Below are positions 24,499 through 34,448 of a stretch of 64,000 nucleotides of DNA, one piece after another. Under the pieces are notes generated by a model. The model did no database searches, was not told the origin of the DNA, and saw only the letters and a program-made list of their open reading frames with translations. Within the stretch, counting starts at the first letter, position 1. Each line of letters begins with the position of its first letter. Position numbers and translations under genes: made by a program. Source of the stretch: GWF2-33-9 sp964500435 (GTDB lineage Bacteria > Bacteroidota > Ignavibacteria > Kapaibacteriales > UBA2268); assembly GCA_964500435.1 (NCBI GenBank), contig CAZCNL010000003.1, forward strand, positions 1 through 64,000. Reading direction: 5' to 3'.

Positions 24499-27400
24499 AT
24501 GAGAAAAAGTTTAATTCACAAAATGACAAAAGTCGCAGGACTCGCAGCAGTATTATTCTTACTTGCTGGAATGGTAAGCGAAACTTTTGCTCAGCAATAT
24601 TACGAATTTTCGACTAAGTACCGAAGATTAGGGAATAAGGTCGGAATTGAAGTATGGGTGAAATCTCTCACATCAAGTGCACCTAAATTAGGTTCATTTA
24701 CATATCCAGTAAGTTTCAACAGCAGTTTCTTGCAACCAGCAGCATTGACTTATAATGCAGCACAGACTGACAGTGTAAGTTTGAATGTTGACCAAGCAAA
24801 CCCTGTTGTAACAATAAACTCTGGATACAGTAGCACAAATGGATACAATGCTATTATGGTTTCAAATGGTGTTGGTTACGCAGAACTTGAAATCACATAT
24901 GCAGGTGGTGCTGGATTGCAACCTGCAACAACTGGAAGAGGTACATTTGTTGGTAAAATCGAATTTGATATTATCAATTATGCAACTCTAACAAATACAG
25001 ATTTGGCTGATATAGTAACTCGTACAAGTGGAATTCCTGCTGTTGCAGTTGCTGATATTGATGGAAATGTATTGAATGCAACAAATTACACAATAACTGA
25101 TGCAAGCAATATAACTATCAAAGGTATTACAATATTGAATCCAAACGGTGGTGAAACAGTTAACCGCAGTTATAATTATGCATCACTTTCAGTAAATGGT
25201 TATCCTGTATATTTCGAACGTTCGGGATTACTTGATGTTACCTCATATAATTATGGAAGTGAAGCATTAGCTTATAATGTTGCATACTCAATTGATGGCA
25301 CATCATTTACAAATTCTTTCAGATTTGCTGAAACATCATCTCAAGCAACAGTTGTAAACTATGCTAACTTATATGATGGAGAACTTGAAACAACAACAGG
25401 TGCATTACCAGGTTATTCAGTAACGAAAGGTGATGGTTCATCATTACCGTTGAACTGGAAAGGTATTGTTAGAGTAATTTGGAAAGGCGATCCATTTTTC
25501 TCTTTGCGCTCAGAAAAAGGTAAATTGAGATTTACACAACTTTCAACAAGTGGAGTTGGTTCACCAATTTCAGGAAGAACTTTGGGAACAGTAACAGGAA
25601 CAAGCGAATTCAGTTTTGTTCTTTCTAGATTGTTCTTTGCACAATTAAATGGAACAAATCAATATTTCCGCACAGCACAAAACTATAGTTTACCAACTCA
25701 GTTAACAGTAGAAGCATGGGTGAACTTAAACGCTTATGGAGCAGATGGAACTGAACCAGGAATCATCGCCCATGGTGGTGGAGCAAGTAGTCCACAAGAA
25801 GGTGCATTTTTGTTATATTTGGATAATGGAAGATATCCTGCATTTCGTGTAAGGGAATTCCAAGACAGAGGTTATGATGGCAGTTCAATATATTTAGGTA
25901 AAGTTGTTGCAAATGAACCACTGACTGTAGCAAACTCCGATATATCATTATCCAATGATGCAGCAAGTGAAACACATCGTCAAAATTGGGTTTTACTTAC
26001 TGGTGTTGTTAAAAACGATACTGTACAATTGTATGTAAATGGTCAAAGAGTTGGACAAACAGTTAACAAAAGAGCGGTTGATACAAGAATGGCAACATTT
26101 GATCATCCACTTTGGATTGGTGTAAATCCAACAAATGGACCTAGTGCAGGTAGTTTTTTGAAAGCAGGAATCAAGGAAGTTAAAGTATGGAGAACAGCTT
26201 TAACTGCAGATGAAATTTTGAGACATGCAGCAGGAGTTTATGACCCTGAAGGTAATGTTTATCCATTAGGTGCATTAGATACATTTGATTCATTACGTAT
26301 TTCGTTGGATATGTACTATAAGATGCAAGCAAACCGCAATGATGCAGCAACTGTAGTAGCATATCAAGATGGAAATAACGTGTTGAACTATTACATTGAT
26401 GATGTTGTTTCAAATGATAATGTAACGTTTAGACCAGACCGTCCACACATTAAAGTTATATCCCCACTTGGTGGTGATGGAGCCGCAAATAAAAGTGGTG
26501 ATTTATTCACAATTCGTTGGGTTGGTTATGGTTTAGGTAGTACAGTTCCATCTTCACAAGATTTACAAATCGAATATAGTCGTGATGGTGGTGTAAATTG
26601 GGCTGATGCATTAGACAATACAGTAAGTCCTGCAGGTTTGCCTTTAGATCAAGTAGAAATTGAAGGTATTTCTGCAACTTGGGAACCTTATAATAGTGTT
26701 ACATACTCAGGAGCATATTCTGACTTACAAGGTATTGGAAACACAATCGACCAAAATTACGCTAAAGAAGTATTAGTCAGAGTTAGTGGCAAGACTTCTA
26801 ATAATCAAAGTGATATATATTCAATAAGTGGACCGATAACAGTTTCTCCATATTTTGCTGCAAAGAACGATGGAAACTCAAAAATTTATGTTCCTGGTTC
26901 AACTGATTTGAACTTAAGCAGAGGTGTTAATTTCATTGAAATGTGGATTAGCCCTGATAGATTCCCATCAACTATTGAAGGTTATTTCCCACTTGTTATA
27001 AAAACTGATGGAACAAATACAAATTATGCATTGAAATTATTGCCAAATGGTCAATTACAATTTGATGTTTATGATGCAAATGGAACAGTTCATACAGCAT
27101 TAAGCGATATAAACAAAACTATTCCAGTTCCAAACGTACAAGTTTTGGGCAAAGTATGGACTCACGTTGGAGTATTTGTGAATTTAGCAAACGGCACTGG
27201 AACAAGTAACATCAGATTTTATATTGATGGTTTACCACAATATAGCGATGCAATTACAAGTCAATTAGGTGCAAATATCAATCCAAACTTAACAAATGAA
27301 TATCCACTTTATATTTGCAGCCAACCAACAGGATCTAATTACGTAGGTGAATTCCGTGAATTGAGATTTTGGAATGGATATCCAGCAGACCAACAAATCG

Positions 27401-30400
27401 ATGGTGTAGAAAGCCAAGCAAACCCAACTTCATTGACAAAATTCATTCAAGGAGCTCTAACAAGCCATGCACGTGATTTTTCATCAACTTATACTAAGAA
27501 TTTAGTAGCAGCATTTGCTTTTGATGGTGGCTCATTTGTAAATAATGGATGGTATAAATCATTTGCTTCAACTAACAGTGCAATTAACGCTTTAGTAGTA
27601 GGTGATGTTAGCTTGACAAGTGGTGTAAATTATCAATCCTCTAAACCTTACATTAAGTTGGTTGAACCAATTGTTAAACAACAAGTTGCAAATTCAACAA
27701 CTAATCTAAGAGTTCGTTGGGTAGGATTTGATTATGATGCTGTTGCATTCCGTACAGGAAGCAATGCTTTAAATCAAAATTCTGACTTATCATTTGGCAT
27801 CCTTGGTGGTGGTGGACAATTCATAGAAAACTATCAATATGTTGCAAGTGATAAATATAACCCACTTTACACAAATTCAATGCAATTACCAGTAACAGAT
27901 GTTTATCGTTTTGCTGGTGTTTCCTCCACACCACAATATGCAGCAGTTTTGAATGTATCAATTGCTGATCCAGATGCTAACAATGATGAAGTTTACAATG
28001 ACCAAGGTCCATTATCTGCATCATTGACAAACTCAAGATTACGTTTAAGAGGACGTGCAACAATTAATGCTTCAATTCCTTGGGAATACACAAGCATTAA
28101 TACACTTGAAACTGAAGGACCATTATTTACAGTAACACCTCCATCAAACTTTACTGTACGTGCTTTGTTGGAAGGTTTCCATCAAGGAGCAAATAATCCT
28201 ATAACAAATACTGGTTCGACATTTGATGCTTTAGGTGTTAAAATTAGTTTATTCAATACAGTAGCTGGTTTACCAAATGCAAAAGTAGATTCAGCTGAAG
28301 GAACTGGTTATATTACAAGTAATGTAAGTGCATTAGATCCAACAACTCGTGGAATTGATGGTTCTTACTTTGCTGATTTACCTTTCGTTTTCACAACTTT
28401 GGCAAATGGACAATACTTTGTTTTGGTTGAACACCTCAACCATTTACCTGTTCTTTCAAGATTCCCAGCAACATTTAATTTCGATGGCGATAATTTGGAA
28501 ACTTGGGCAATCGAATCTGGTTGGGACTTCCAAAGTTGGGGACAAAATGCGACTCCATCTGCAAGTGATTATATGGTTCAATCAACAGATAATATCTACT
28601 CAGGAAATGGATTATTCAGTGCTTATGGTGAACATCAATTGTCACCAAGTATAACTGGGTATGACCAAACATCACTTAATTTTTCGGCAGGTCAAGTTGT
28701 TTCATCATCGAACAAAATGGCAGCCCTTGTTGCAGGCGATGTATATCGTGACGGACAAATCAATGCAGTAGACCGTGTACTCGTTCGTGCTGATATTGGT
28801 TCGGGTGTTTATCGTTCTGATGTTACTGGTGATGGTTATGTAAATGCGGTAGACCGTGATTTAGTCGATAGAAATTCAAATAAATTAACTCGTTTAACTG
28901 ATTTAGGTGTGGTAAGTTACTCAGCTATACCAGGAATAATGAGCTATGTTTCGAAAGAAAATCCATTAGAAGCAATATCTCCACTTGATCCAAAACGTTC
29001 TGAAGAAATGAATGCAGCTGCTAAAGAATTTTTAGCAAATGGTGGCAAACATAATGACAAAAAGAATAATACATACAACTTACAAGGTGGAGTTAGCTAC
29101 AAAGTAATGGGTAATGCCGAAAGAAAAGATGATAAAATTTACGTATCACTATATATCCAAAACACTGGTGGCGATTGGGCTCCTGGTAACTGTACATTTG
29201 GTGTTACTTATGAAACAAACAAATTGGAATTTGTTGATTTAATAGGAACTGACGAAAACCCATTCAATAATTATAATAGTAAAGGTTATTCAGCAGCATT
29301 CAGTGGTCCAACAAAAGATGCCAACAATCCATTTACCAACTTACGCACAATTGAAATCGATTATGATGGCTACACTCGTCCAGAAGGTGTTATTGTACCG
29401 AATAGTTGGACAAAACTTGGAACATTAGTATACAAAATCCAAAATGTTGCTGATAGATATGAATTCAACTGGCATCCAATCACTGCAGTATTGACAACAG
29501 ATGGACAAAATATTACAAGTAAAGGACAATTCTTACCAATTGCACCTATTGATATAGTTCGAACTGTAACACTTACATCACCAAATGGTGGCGAAAACTG
29601 GCGTTCAGCAAAAACATACCAAATTACTTGGACATTACCATCTGATAATGCATTAGGAACATTAGAATATTCAATCGATGGTGGAAGTACATGGAGTTCA
29701 ATCACAACTGACCCAATCAATTTAATGAGCGGAACATATACTTGGAAAACTCCAAAGATTAACTCTAACAAGTGCTTAGTACGTATCATAGATAATCGAA
29801 ATGGCAACGAAATTGATAGAAGTGATGCAATGTTCTCAATCAATGAAGATGCTATTAAGATTACAAGACCAGCATCGACAGACCCAATTTATAAATATGG
29901 TGCAAAAGACTATATTCAATGGGTAATGGAAGATTTTGCAACAGTTAAATTCGAATTTAGTGCAAACGGTGTCGATAACTGGATACCAGTAACTGGTGCA
30001 ATCAATTCCAAGTTATTCCAACAAAAATGGGAAGTTCCTTCAGTTAATACAAAACAAGCAGTTGTTCGTATGGTTGATGCTACAACAGGTGAAGTAAATG
30101 CTTACTCAACTCCATTCAAAGTATTAGGTGGTTCTTTACAATTCATTAATCCTAAGAAAGCTGATGTATTCCAAGCAAAATCTTCACAACCAGTACGTTG
30201 GACATTCGAATATATCAATGAATTTGACTTACAATTATCATTAGATGGCGGTAATACTTGGCAATTCATCACTAAGAAAGTAAATGCATTGAAAGGTGTT
30301 TATACTTGGGAAATTCCAAACACAAATTCTGACCATGCAATAATTCGTGCAATTTGGAATGGTCAAGAAGATATGGAATATGCTCGTACAGGTGAATTCA

Positions 30401-30708
30401 AGATTATCGGTGGTACAGACGTTGAAGAACAACCAATCGCTGGAAATTACTTACTCAATACACCTGTACCAAATCCATTCAACGAAGAAGCAAGAATTAG
30501 CTTTACATTAACTAACCCAACGAAAGTTACACTCAAAGTATTCAATGCTGCAGGTGAAGCAATCGCAACATTAGTTGATGGAGTTGAATTCAATGCTGGA
30601 ACGCATAGCGTTAACTTAAACGGTCAAAACTTGCCTGCTGGTGTTTATTTAATCAGATTAATTGCTGGCACAAGTGTTGATACAAAAGAGATTATTCACA
30701 TCAAGTAA
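24499..30708 (+). CDS. Giant T9SS-exported surface protein with LamG-like and dockerin-like domains
   Basis: This 2069-aa protein has a signal peptide (cleavage near TFAQ, about residue 32) and a cohesin-like N-terminal domain (33-190). Two concanavalin/LamG-type domains follow (about 380-600 and 785-1010; AQLNGTNQYFRT, TVEAWVNL, FIEMWISP). At about 1412-1460 there is a paired dockerin-like calcium-binding segment (GDVYRDGQINAVD, DVTGDGYVNAVD), then a second cohesin-like domain (about 1515-1690). Three repeats beginning with forms such as TSPNGGENW come next. A T9SS sorting domain starts near residue 1983 (PVPNPFNEEA, ending KEIIHIK). LamG and dockerin parts suggest binding of glycans and of other surface proteins. 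It is co-oriented with the preceding giant gene and ends in a strong terminator. Confidence 0.9.
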   Translation: MRKSLIHKMTKVAGLAAVLFLLAGMVSETFAQQYYEFSTKYRRLGNKVGIEVWVKSLTSSAPKLGSFTYPVSFNSSFLQPAALTYNAAQTDSVSLNVDQANPVVTINSGYSSTNGYNAIMVSNGVGYAELEITYAGGAGLQPATTGRGTFVGKIEFDIINYATLTNTDLADIVTRTSGIPAVAVADIDGNVLNATNYTITDASNITIKGITILNPNGGETVNRSYNYASLSVNGYPVYFERSGLLDVTSYNYGSEALAYNVAYSIDGTSFTNSFRFAETSSQATVVNYANLYDGELETTTGALPGYSVTKGDGSSLPLNWKGIVRVIWKGDPFFSLRSEKGKLRFTQLSTSGVGSPISGRTLGTVTGTSEFSFVLSRLFFAQLNGTNQYFRTAQNYSLPTQLTVEAWVNLNAYGADGTEPGIIAHGGGASSPQEGAFLLYLDNGRYPAFRVREFQDRGYDGSSIYLGKVVANEPLTVANSDISLSNDAASETHRQNWVLLTGVVKNDTVQLYVNGQRVGQTVNKRAVDTRMATFDHPLWIGVNPTNGPSAGSFLKAGIKEVKVWRTALTADEILRHAAGVYDPEGNVYPLGALDTFDSLRISLDMYYKMQANRNDAATVVAYQDGNNVLNYYIDDVVSNDNVTFRPDRPHIKVISPLGGDGAANKSGDLFTIRWVGYGLGSTVPSSQDLQIEYSRDGGVNWADALDNTVSPAGLPLDQVEIEGISATWEPYNSVTYSGAYSDLQGIGNTIDQNYAKEVLVRVSGKTSNNQSDIYSISGPITVSPYFAAKNDGNSKIYVPGSTDLNLSRGVNFIEMWISPDRFPSTIEGYFPLVIKTDGTNTNYALKLLPNGQLQFDVYDANGTVHTALSDINKTIPVPNVQVLGKVWTHVGVFVNLANGTGTSNIRFYIDGLPQYSDAITSQLGANINPNLTNEYPLYICSQPTGSNYVGEFRELRFWNGYPADQQIDGVESQANPTSLTKFIQGALTSHARDFSSTYTKNLVAAFAFDGGSFVNNGWYKSFASTNSAINALVVGDVSLTSGVNYQSSKPYIKLVEPIVKQQVANSTTNLRVRWVGFDYDAVAFRTGSNALNQNSDLSFGILGGGGQFIENYQYVASDKYNPLYTNSMQLPVTDVYRFAGVSSTPQYAAVLNVSIADPDANNDEVYNDQGPLSASLTNSRLRLRGRATINASIPWEYTSINTLETEGPLFTVTPPSNFTVRALLEGFHQGANNPITNTGSTFDALGVKISLFNTVAGLPNAKVDSAEGTGYITSNVSALDPTTRGIDGSYFADLPFVFTTLANGQYFVLVEHLNHLPVLSRFPATFNFDGDNLETWAIESGWDFQSWGQNATPSASDYMVQSTDNIYSGNGLFSAYGEHQLSPSITGYDQTSLNFSAGQVVSSSNKMAALVAGDVYRDGQINAVDRVLVRADIGSGVYRSDVTGDGYVNAVDRDLVDRNSNKLTRLTDLGVVSYSAIPGIMSYVSKENPLEAISPLDPKRSEEMNAAAKEFLANGGKHNDKKNNTYNLQGGVSYKVMGNAERKDDKIYVSLYIQNTGGDWAPGNCTFGVTYETNKLEFVDLIGTDENPFNNYNSKGYSAAFSGPTKDANNPFTNLRTIEIDYDGYTRPEGVIVPNSWTKLGTLVYKIQNVADRYEFNWHPITAVLTTDGQNITSKGQFLPIAPIDIVRTVTLTSPNGGENWRSAKTYQITWTLPSDNALGTLEYSIDGGSTWSSITTDPINLMSGTYTWKTPKINSNKCLVRIIDNRNGNEIDRSDAMFSINEDAIKITRPASTDPIYKYGAKDYIQWVMEDFATVKFEFSANGVDNWIPVTGAINSKLFQQKWEVPSVNTKQAVVRMVDATTGEVNAYSTPFKVLGGSLQFINPKKADVFQAKSSQPVRWTFEYINEFDLQLSLDGGNTWQFITKKVNALKGVYTWEIPNTNSDHAIIRAIWNGQEDMEYARTGEFKIIGGTDVEEQPIAGNYLLNTPVPNPFNEEARISFTLTNPTKVTLKVFNAAGEAIATLVDGVEFNAGTHSVNLNGQNLPAGVYLIRLIAGTSVDTKEIIHIK

Positions 30709-30730
30709 GAATAATCGATTAACTTAACAA

Positions 30731-30760
30731 AAAGGCTGTCTTCAAGGCAGCCTTTTTTTT
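30731..30760 (+). terminator. Terminator of the giant surface-protein operon
   Basis: AAAGGCTG (30731-30738) pairs with CAGCCTTT (30748-30755) and is followed by a run of T. It is a strong intrinsic terminator. Confidence 0.92.
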
Positions 30761-30893
30761 AGTTGTTAATGAAAAAGAAATTTCGACAATTTTGCCGCAA
30801 AACTTTACTTTTTACTACAAATTTGCCGTATTATTGAATATAAAAAATACTTATAAAATCTGTAAACTTCTACATATCAATTACTTAGAAATG

Positions 30894-30910
30894 CTGGCAT
30901 AATCTTTGTA
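30894..30910 (+). promoter_or_regulatory. Sigma-54-like promoter before the DUF2202 gene
   Basis: CTGGCATA-N4-TTGTA matches the sigma-54 pattern YTGGCAYR-N4-TTGCW at all fixed positions but one: the last base of the -12 GC is T. It lies 41 bp before the ATG. The same bases could also be read as an imperfect Bacteroidota -7 element (AATCTTTG). Confidence 0.4.
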
Positions 30911-30950
30911 GATAATTAATATGTATTTTTAATAATAAAAGGAGAAAAAA

Positions 30951-31616
30951 ATGAAAACAACATTAATCAAAACAGCAGCAATACTTTTCACAAGCATACT
31001 TGCTTTAAGTGTTACTTCTTGCTCAAGCGATTCGGCAATTGGTCCGTTAGACAACACAAACCAACAAGAGCAAAATTACAGTACTTTGCTCGGACAAATC
31101 GAAAACATTCCTGTTAAGGAATTAAACGAACAAGAAATGGACGATTTGTTATATATGAGAGAAGAAGAGAAATTGGCACGAGATGTTTATATTACTATGT
31201 TCTCGAAGTGGAACCAGTTGACATTCAACAATATATCAAAGTCAGAGCAACAACATATGGATGCACTTAAGTATTTAGTTAACAGATATAGCTTGACTGA
31301 CCCAGTAAGCACAAATGAAGTCGGAAAGTTTACAAATACTAAATTGCAAGAATTATATACTCAGCTGGTACAAGAAGGTGACGTCAGTTTGATTGATGCA
31401 TTAAAAGTTGGTGCTGCAATCGAAGAAATTGATATACTTGACTTATATAAAGCTATTGATATAACAGACAACGAGGATATAAAAAACATCTATTCTAATT
31501 TAATACAAGGGTCAGAAAATCATTTACGTGCGTTTGTGAAAGTATTAAGCAAAAATGGTGTTACTTATGTCCCGCAATATTTATCACAAGAACAGTATGA
31601 TTTAATAGTTAATTAA
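30951..31616 (+). CDS. DUF2202 ferritin-like lipoprotein
   Basis: This 221-aa protein has a lipoprotein signal peptide with lipobox VTSC (C24) and then a DUF2202 domain. The family hallmark is easy to see: LLYMREEEKLARDVY at about 65-80, followed by SEQQHMDALKYLVNRY. The spaced Glu and His residues on helices are like a ferritin-type metal site, so a di-iron or similar centre is plausible though unproven. It has a good ribosome site (AAAGGAG) and stands alone between two terminators. It is predicted to sit in the periplasm or on the outer membrane. The role of the family is not established. Confidence 0.9.
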   Translation: MKTTLIKTAAILFTSILALSVTSCSSDSAIGPLDNTNQQEQNYSTLLGQIENIPVKELNEQEMDDLLYMREEEKLARDVYITMFSKWNQLTFNNISKSEQQHMDALKYLVNRYSLTDPVSTNEVGKFTNTKLQELYTQLVQEGDVSLIDALKVGAAIEEIDILDLYKAIDITDNEDIKNIYSNLIQGSENHLRAFVKVLSKNGVTYVPQYLSQEQYDLIVN

Positions 31617-31664
31617 TCAAACAAAAATTATATTTCAAAATAAGCATATAAATAATTACCAAAA

Positions 31665-31690
31665 ACTCCGCTTCAAAAGTGGAGTTTTTT
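31665..31690 (+). terminator. Terminator after the DUF2202 gene
   Basis: ACTCCGCTT pairs with AAGTGGAGT (one G-T pair) across a short loop and continues into a T-rich run. Confidence 0.85.
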
Positions 31691-31890
31691 ATTTTTAAAT
31701 TGTAACATATTTATTCTTATTAATGACAATTTTATCAAAATATTAGTTTTGATTCTCAGTTTCGCTCAAAATGAGGAGGGAAAATTTTTTTTATCAAGAA
31801 TGTAATTTTTTTCTAAAACTTTTGTCATATATATTTATAAGTTGTATTTATAAGAGTTAATTAATTAATGTAATATGTAGGAGTTCCAGA

Positions 31891-34347
31891 ATGCACAAAT
31901 TATTACAATCTATACTTATACTTTTATTGTTCAATGTTGCACATAGTGAATGGCAAAACCGCTATTATTCAGACGGTGCTAATGCAATTGCAATTCTTAA
32001 TAAACAAATCTTCGTTGCAAGAATGAATGGATTATCACAATATAATTTGAATAATGACAGCGTAAAACATTATACAATGATAAATTCCGGACTGCCTGTA
32101 AATCGTGTAAATGATTTGCTACCTTTGAATAATAATCAAATATTAATTGCAACAAGACAAGGTTTGTTAATTTGGGAAAATGGACAAATATCTTCAAATT
32201 ATGATATATGTCTCAAATATCCCGATACTGATGCAAGAAAGTTACATTTGGATTCAGCAGGAAGGATTTGGACACATTCCGACCATAAATTATATTATTG
32301 GGCTGAAAATAATTGGACTTCAATTAATCTTGCTGATTCTCTTTCCTATGATTTTGAAATTTGGGATCTTATGATTCGAAGCAAAACTGTCTGGGCGATC
32401 TACACTAATTTAGAGAAACCAAAAGTTGAGAATTTTTATAATCGTCCTGCTGTAATAACTTTAAATAATATAAAATATGCAATTGTAACGTCAAATGGAA
32501 TTCAAAAAATAATAGATAATGAACCATTTATGAAAAGGATAAGTGCTCTATATCCTACTGATGCAATTGATTATGTTCTTGTCGGGACACTTGATTCTTT
32601 ATACATTTATAATGATTTTTTTTGGGAAACGACAACAAAATTTGATATAAATGATTATAAAGTTTTGACTTTTGGAAATAGCATAATTAATGATAATAAA
32701 GGTAAACTTTGGTATATGGTGCATAATAGTTCGGGGAAGATATTTATAGCAAGCTTTGAAATTGCTACAAGTGATAAAAAAGTATATTTTACCAATGATA
32801 CATCAGGTTTTATGAGTATTGATGTGACGAAAGAAGGTTTTGTTATAGCTGAAACTCCTAATAATTATTATCTCAAAAATTGCAATGATACATCTTGGAC
32901 TAAAATTTCAAAAAGTAGTTTAGGATTAGATAGCTCATATAATTATTTTTATAAACCATTTGCAATTAATGATACTGTTTTTATAAATGCGATTTATGAA
33001 TTATATCAACCTTGGAAGTCGTCTATTCTTAATTTAAAAACTGGCAAACAGTACTTTCCAGCTCAAAATAAAATGAAGTACGAAGAATTAGATTTTGTAG
33101 AAATCGATAAAAATAGTAAAGGTGTATTTCGTGGAACAAGGAAAGCATCACTGTCAGTTCTGACCGAGCCACTTGTTTATGAAGCCGACTCAAGTTGGGT
33201 TGAAATATTACCGAAATTAGGAACAAACAATCCTACAATAAAATTAGCAGAAGATGGGCACATTTATTTTAATCAATTTTTGAAATGGGAATCCAATGAA
33301 TTTAAAAAATCATATTTGGCAACATTTAATGGAAATGATATAATTTTAAAAGATTTAGGTTTCACAAAAATTCCCGGTTCAGTAGTAACTGATTTTGATT
33401 GTATCAATAATAATATATATGCTTTAGGATACTATACTGATAAATATGCTGATACATTAATTCCGAACATTACAATTTACAACCTCATTAATGATAAAGC
33501 AGTTAATTTTGACGTTAATAATTCAGAATTAAAGAAATATTATTATACATACGAAAATCTTTGGTCTAAAATTCCTGATGAAGTACCTTTGAGTATTATT
33601 GGTGATAAAAATGATAACATTTGGATATTAACAACGAAGAATTTACAAAAATTTAAAGACGGAAAAATCGATAGATTTGAAGTTCAACTAAAAGATAATT
33701 ACCAGTTTTTCATTAAAATGGAATATGATAAAAATACAAACGAAATTCTATTTATACCACAAAATCAATTCCAAAGTTTATCTTATATATATTATTTTTC
33801 GATAAATCAAACAAAATATGACAGTGTATCTATTAATAATTGTGGCATCAAAGGAAATTTAATTAAATTTAAAAAATTGATTGATAATAATGTGTGGGCA
33901 TCTGATTCTAAAGGTTATCTTTATAGATATCAAGGAAATGGCATTTTTAAGAGTCAAAATTTAGAAGCAAATGGATTCGAAAATTTGAGATTTCCGATTA
34001 ATGATTTTTGTATCGACCCAAAGAATAATTTACATTTAGCTACTGAAATTGGACTTCTGTCTAACCCTGACTTTTTAAACGGTATTCAAGAAAGCAAATC
34101 AGAAAAGAAGATAAAACAAGTATTTTATCCCAACCCCGCTCGTTCAACGATTCAGGTAAAGATGGAGCAGGAAGGGCAGACGGCAATTACAGCAGTGGAT
34201 TTTCTTGGTCGTTCCTATCCACTTTGGTCGGGTTATTCAGGCAACGGCACATTGGAAATTAACGTTAGCAACCTGCCAGCTGGTTCATTTACTTTGCTCA
34301 TCGACTACGGAACAAAGCGAGAAGCAATAAGGATGATTAAAGAGTGA
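31891..34347 (+). CDS. T9SS-exported beta-propeller-like protein
   Basis: This 818-aa protein has a signal peptide (about 1-19). Up to about residue 730 it has repeats such as VNDLLPLNNNQILIATRQGLLIW and NNIWILTTKNLQKFKDG, typical of the propeller repeats in two-component sensor ectodomains and secreted relatives. The C-terminal T9SS sorting domain begins at FYPNPARST near residue 746. That last part is much richer in G+C than the body of the gene and is about three-quarters identical to the domain at the left edge of the window (2-265). A ribosome site TAGGAGT precedes the ATG. Ligand and function are unknown. Confidence 0.85.
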   Translation: MHKLLQSILILLLFNVAHSEWQNRYYSDGANAIAILNKQIFVARMNGLSQYNLNNDSVKHYTMINSGLPVNRVNDLLPLNNNQILIATRQGLLIWENGQISSNYDICLKYPDTDARKLHLDSAGRIWTHSDHKLYYWAENNWTSINLADSLSYDFEIWDLMIRSKTVWAIYTNLEKPKVENFYNRPAVITLNNIKYAIVTSNGIQKIIDNEPFMKRISALYPTDAIDYVLVGTLDSLYIYNDFFWETTTKFDINDYKVLTFGNSIINDNKGKLWYMVHNSSGKIFIASFEIATSDKKVYFTNDTSGFMSIDVTKEGFVIAETPNNYYLKNCNDTSWTKISKSSLGLDSSYNYFYKPFAINDTVFINAIYELYQPWKSSILNLKTGKQYFPAQNKMKYEELDFVEIDKNSKGVFRGTRKASLSVLTEPLVYEADSSWVEILPKLGTNNPTIKLAEDGHIYFNQFLKWESNEFKKSYLATFNGNDIILKDLGFTKIPGSVVTDFDCINNNIYALGYYTDKYADTLIPNITIYNLINDKAVNFDVNNSELKKYYYTYENLWSKIPDEVPLSIIGDKNDNIWILTTKNLQKFKDGKIDRFEVQLKDNYQFFIKMEYDKNTNEILFIPQNQFQSLSYIYYFSINQTKYDSVSINNCGIKGNLIKFKKLIDNNVWASDSKGYLYRYQGNGIFKSQNLEANGFENLRFPINDFCIDPKNNLHLATEIGLLSNPDFLNGIQESKSEKKIKQVFYPNPARSTIQVKMEQEGQTAITAVDFLGRSYPLWSGYSGNGTLEINVSNLPAGSFTLLIDYGTKREAIRMIKE

Positions 34348-34448
34348 GGAAGTGTTTAACTGTCGTTATTGCGGGAAGCGAAAACGATATACACTTAATA
34401 AAAAAATTCTATACTTGTAATGAAGATTGAATAATGATGAATATTTCT

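Noticed and set aside
29370..29843. 157-aa open frame on the minus strand inside the 2069-aa gene
   Set aside because: It lies antisense to a well-supported coding region with clear domains. It has no start signal or recognisable motif and is explained by the codon bias of the sense gene.
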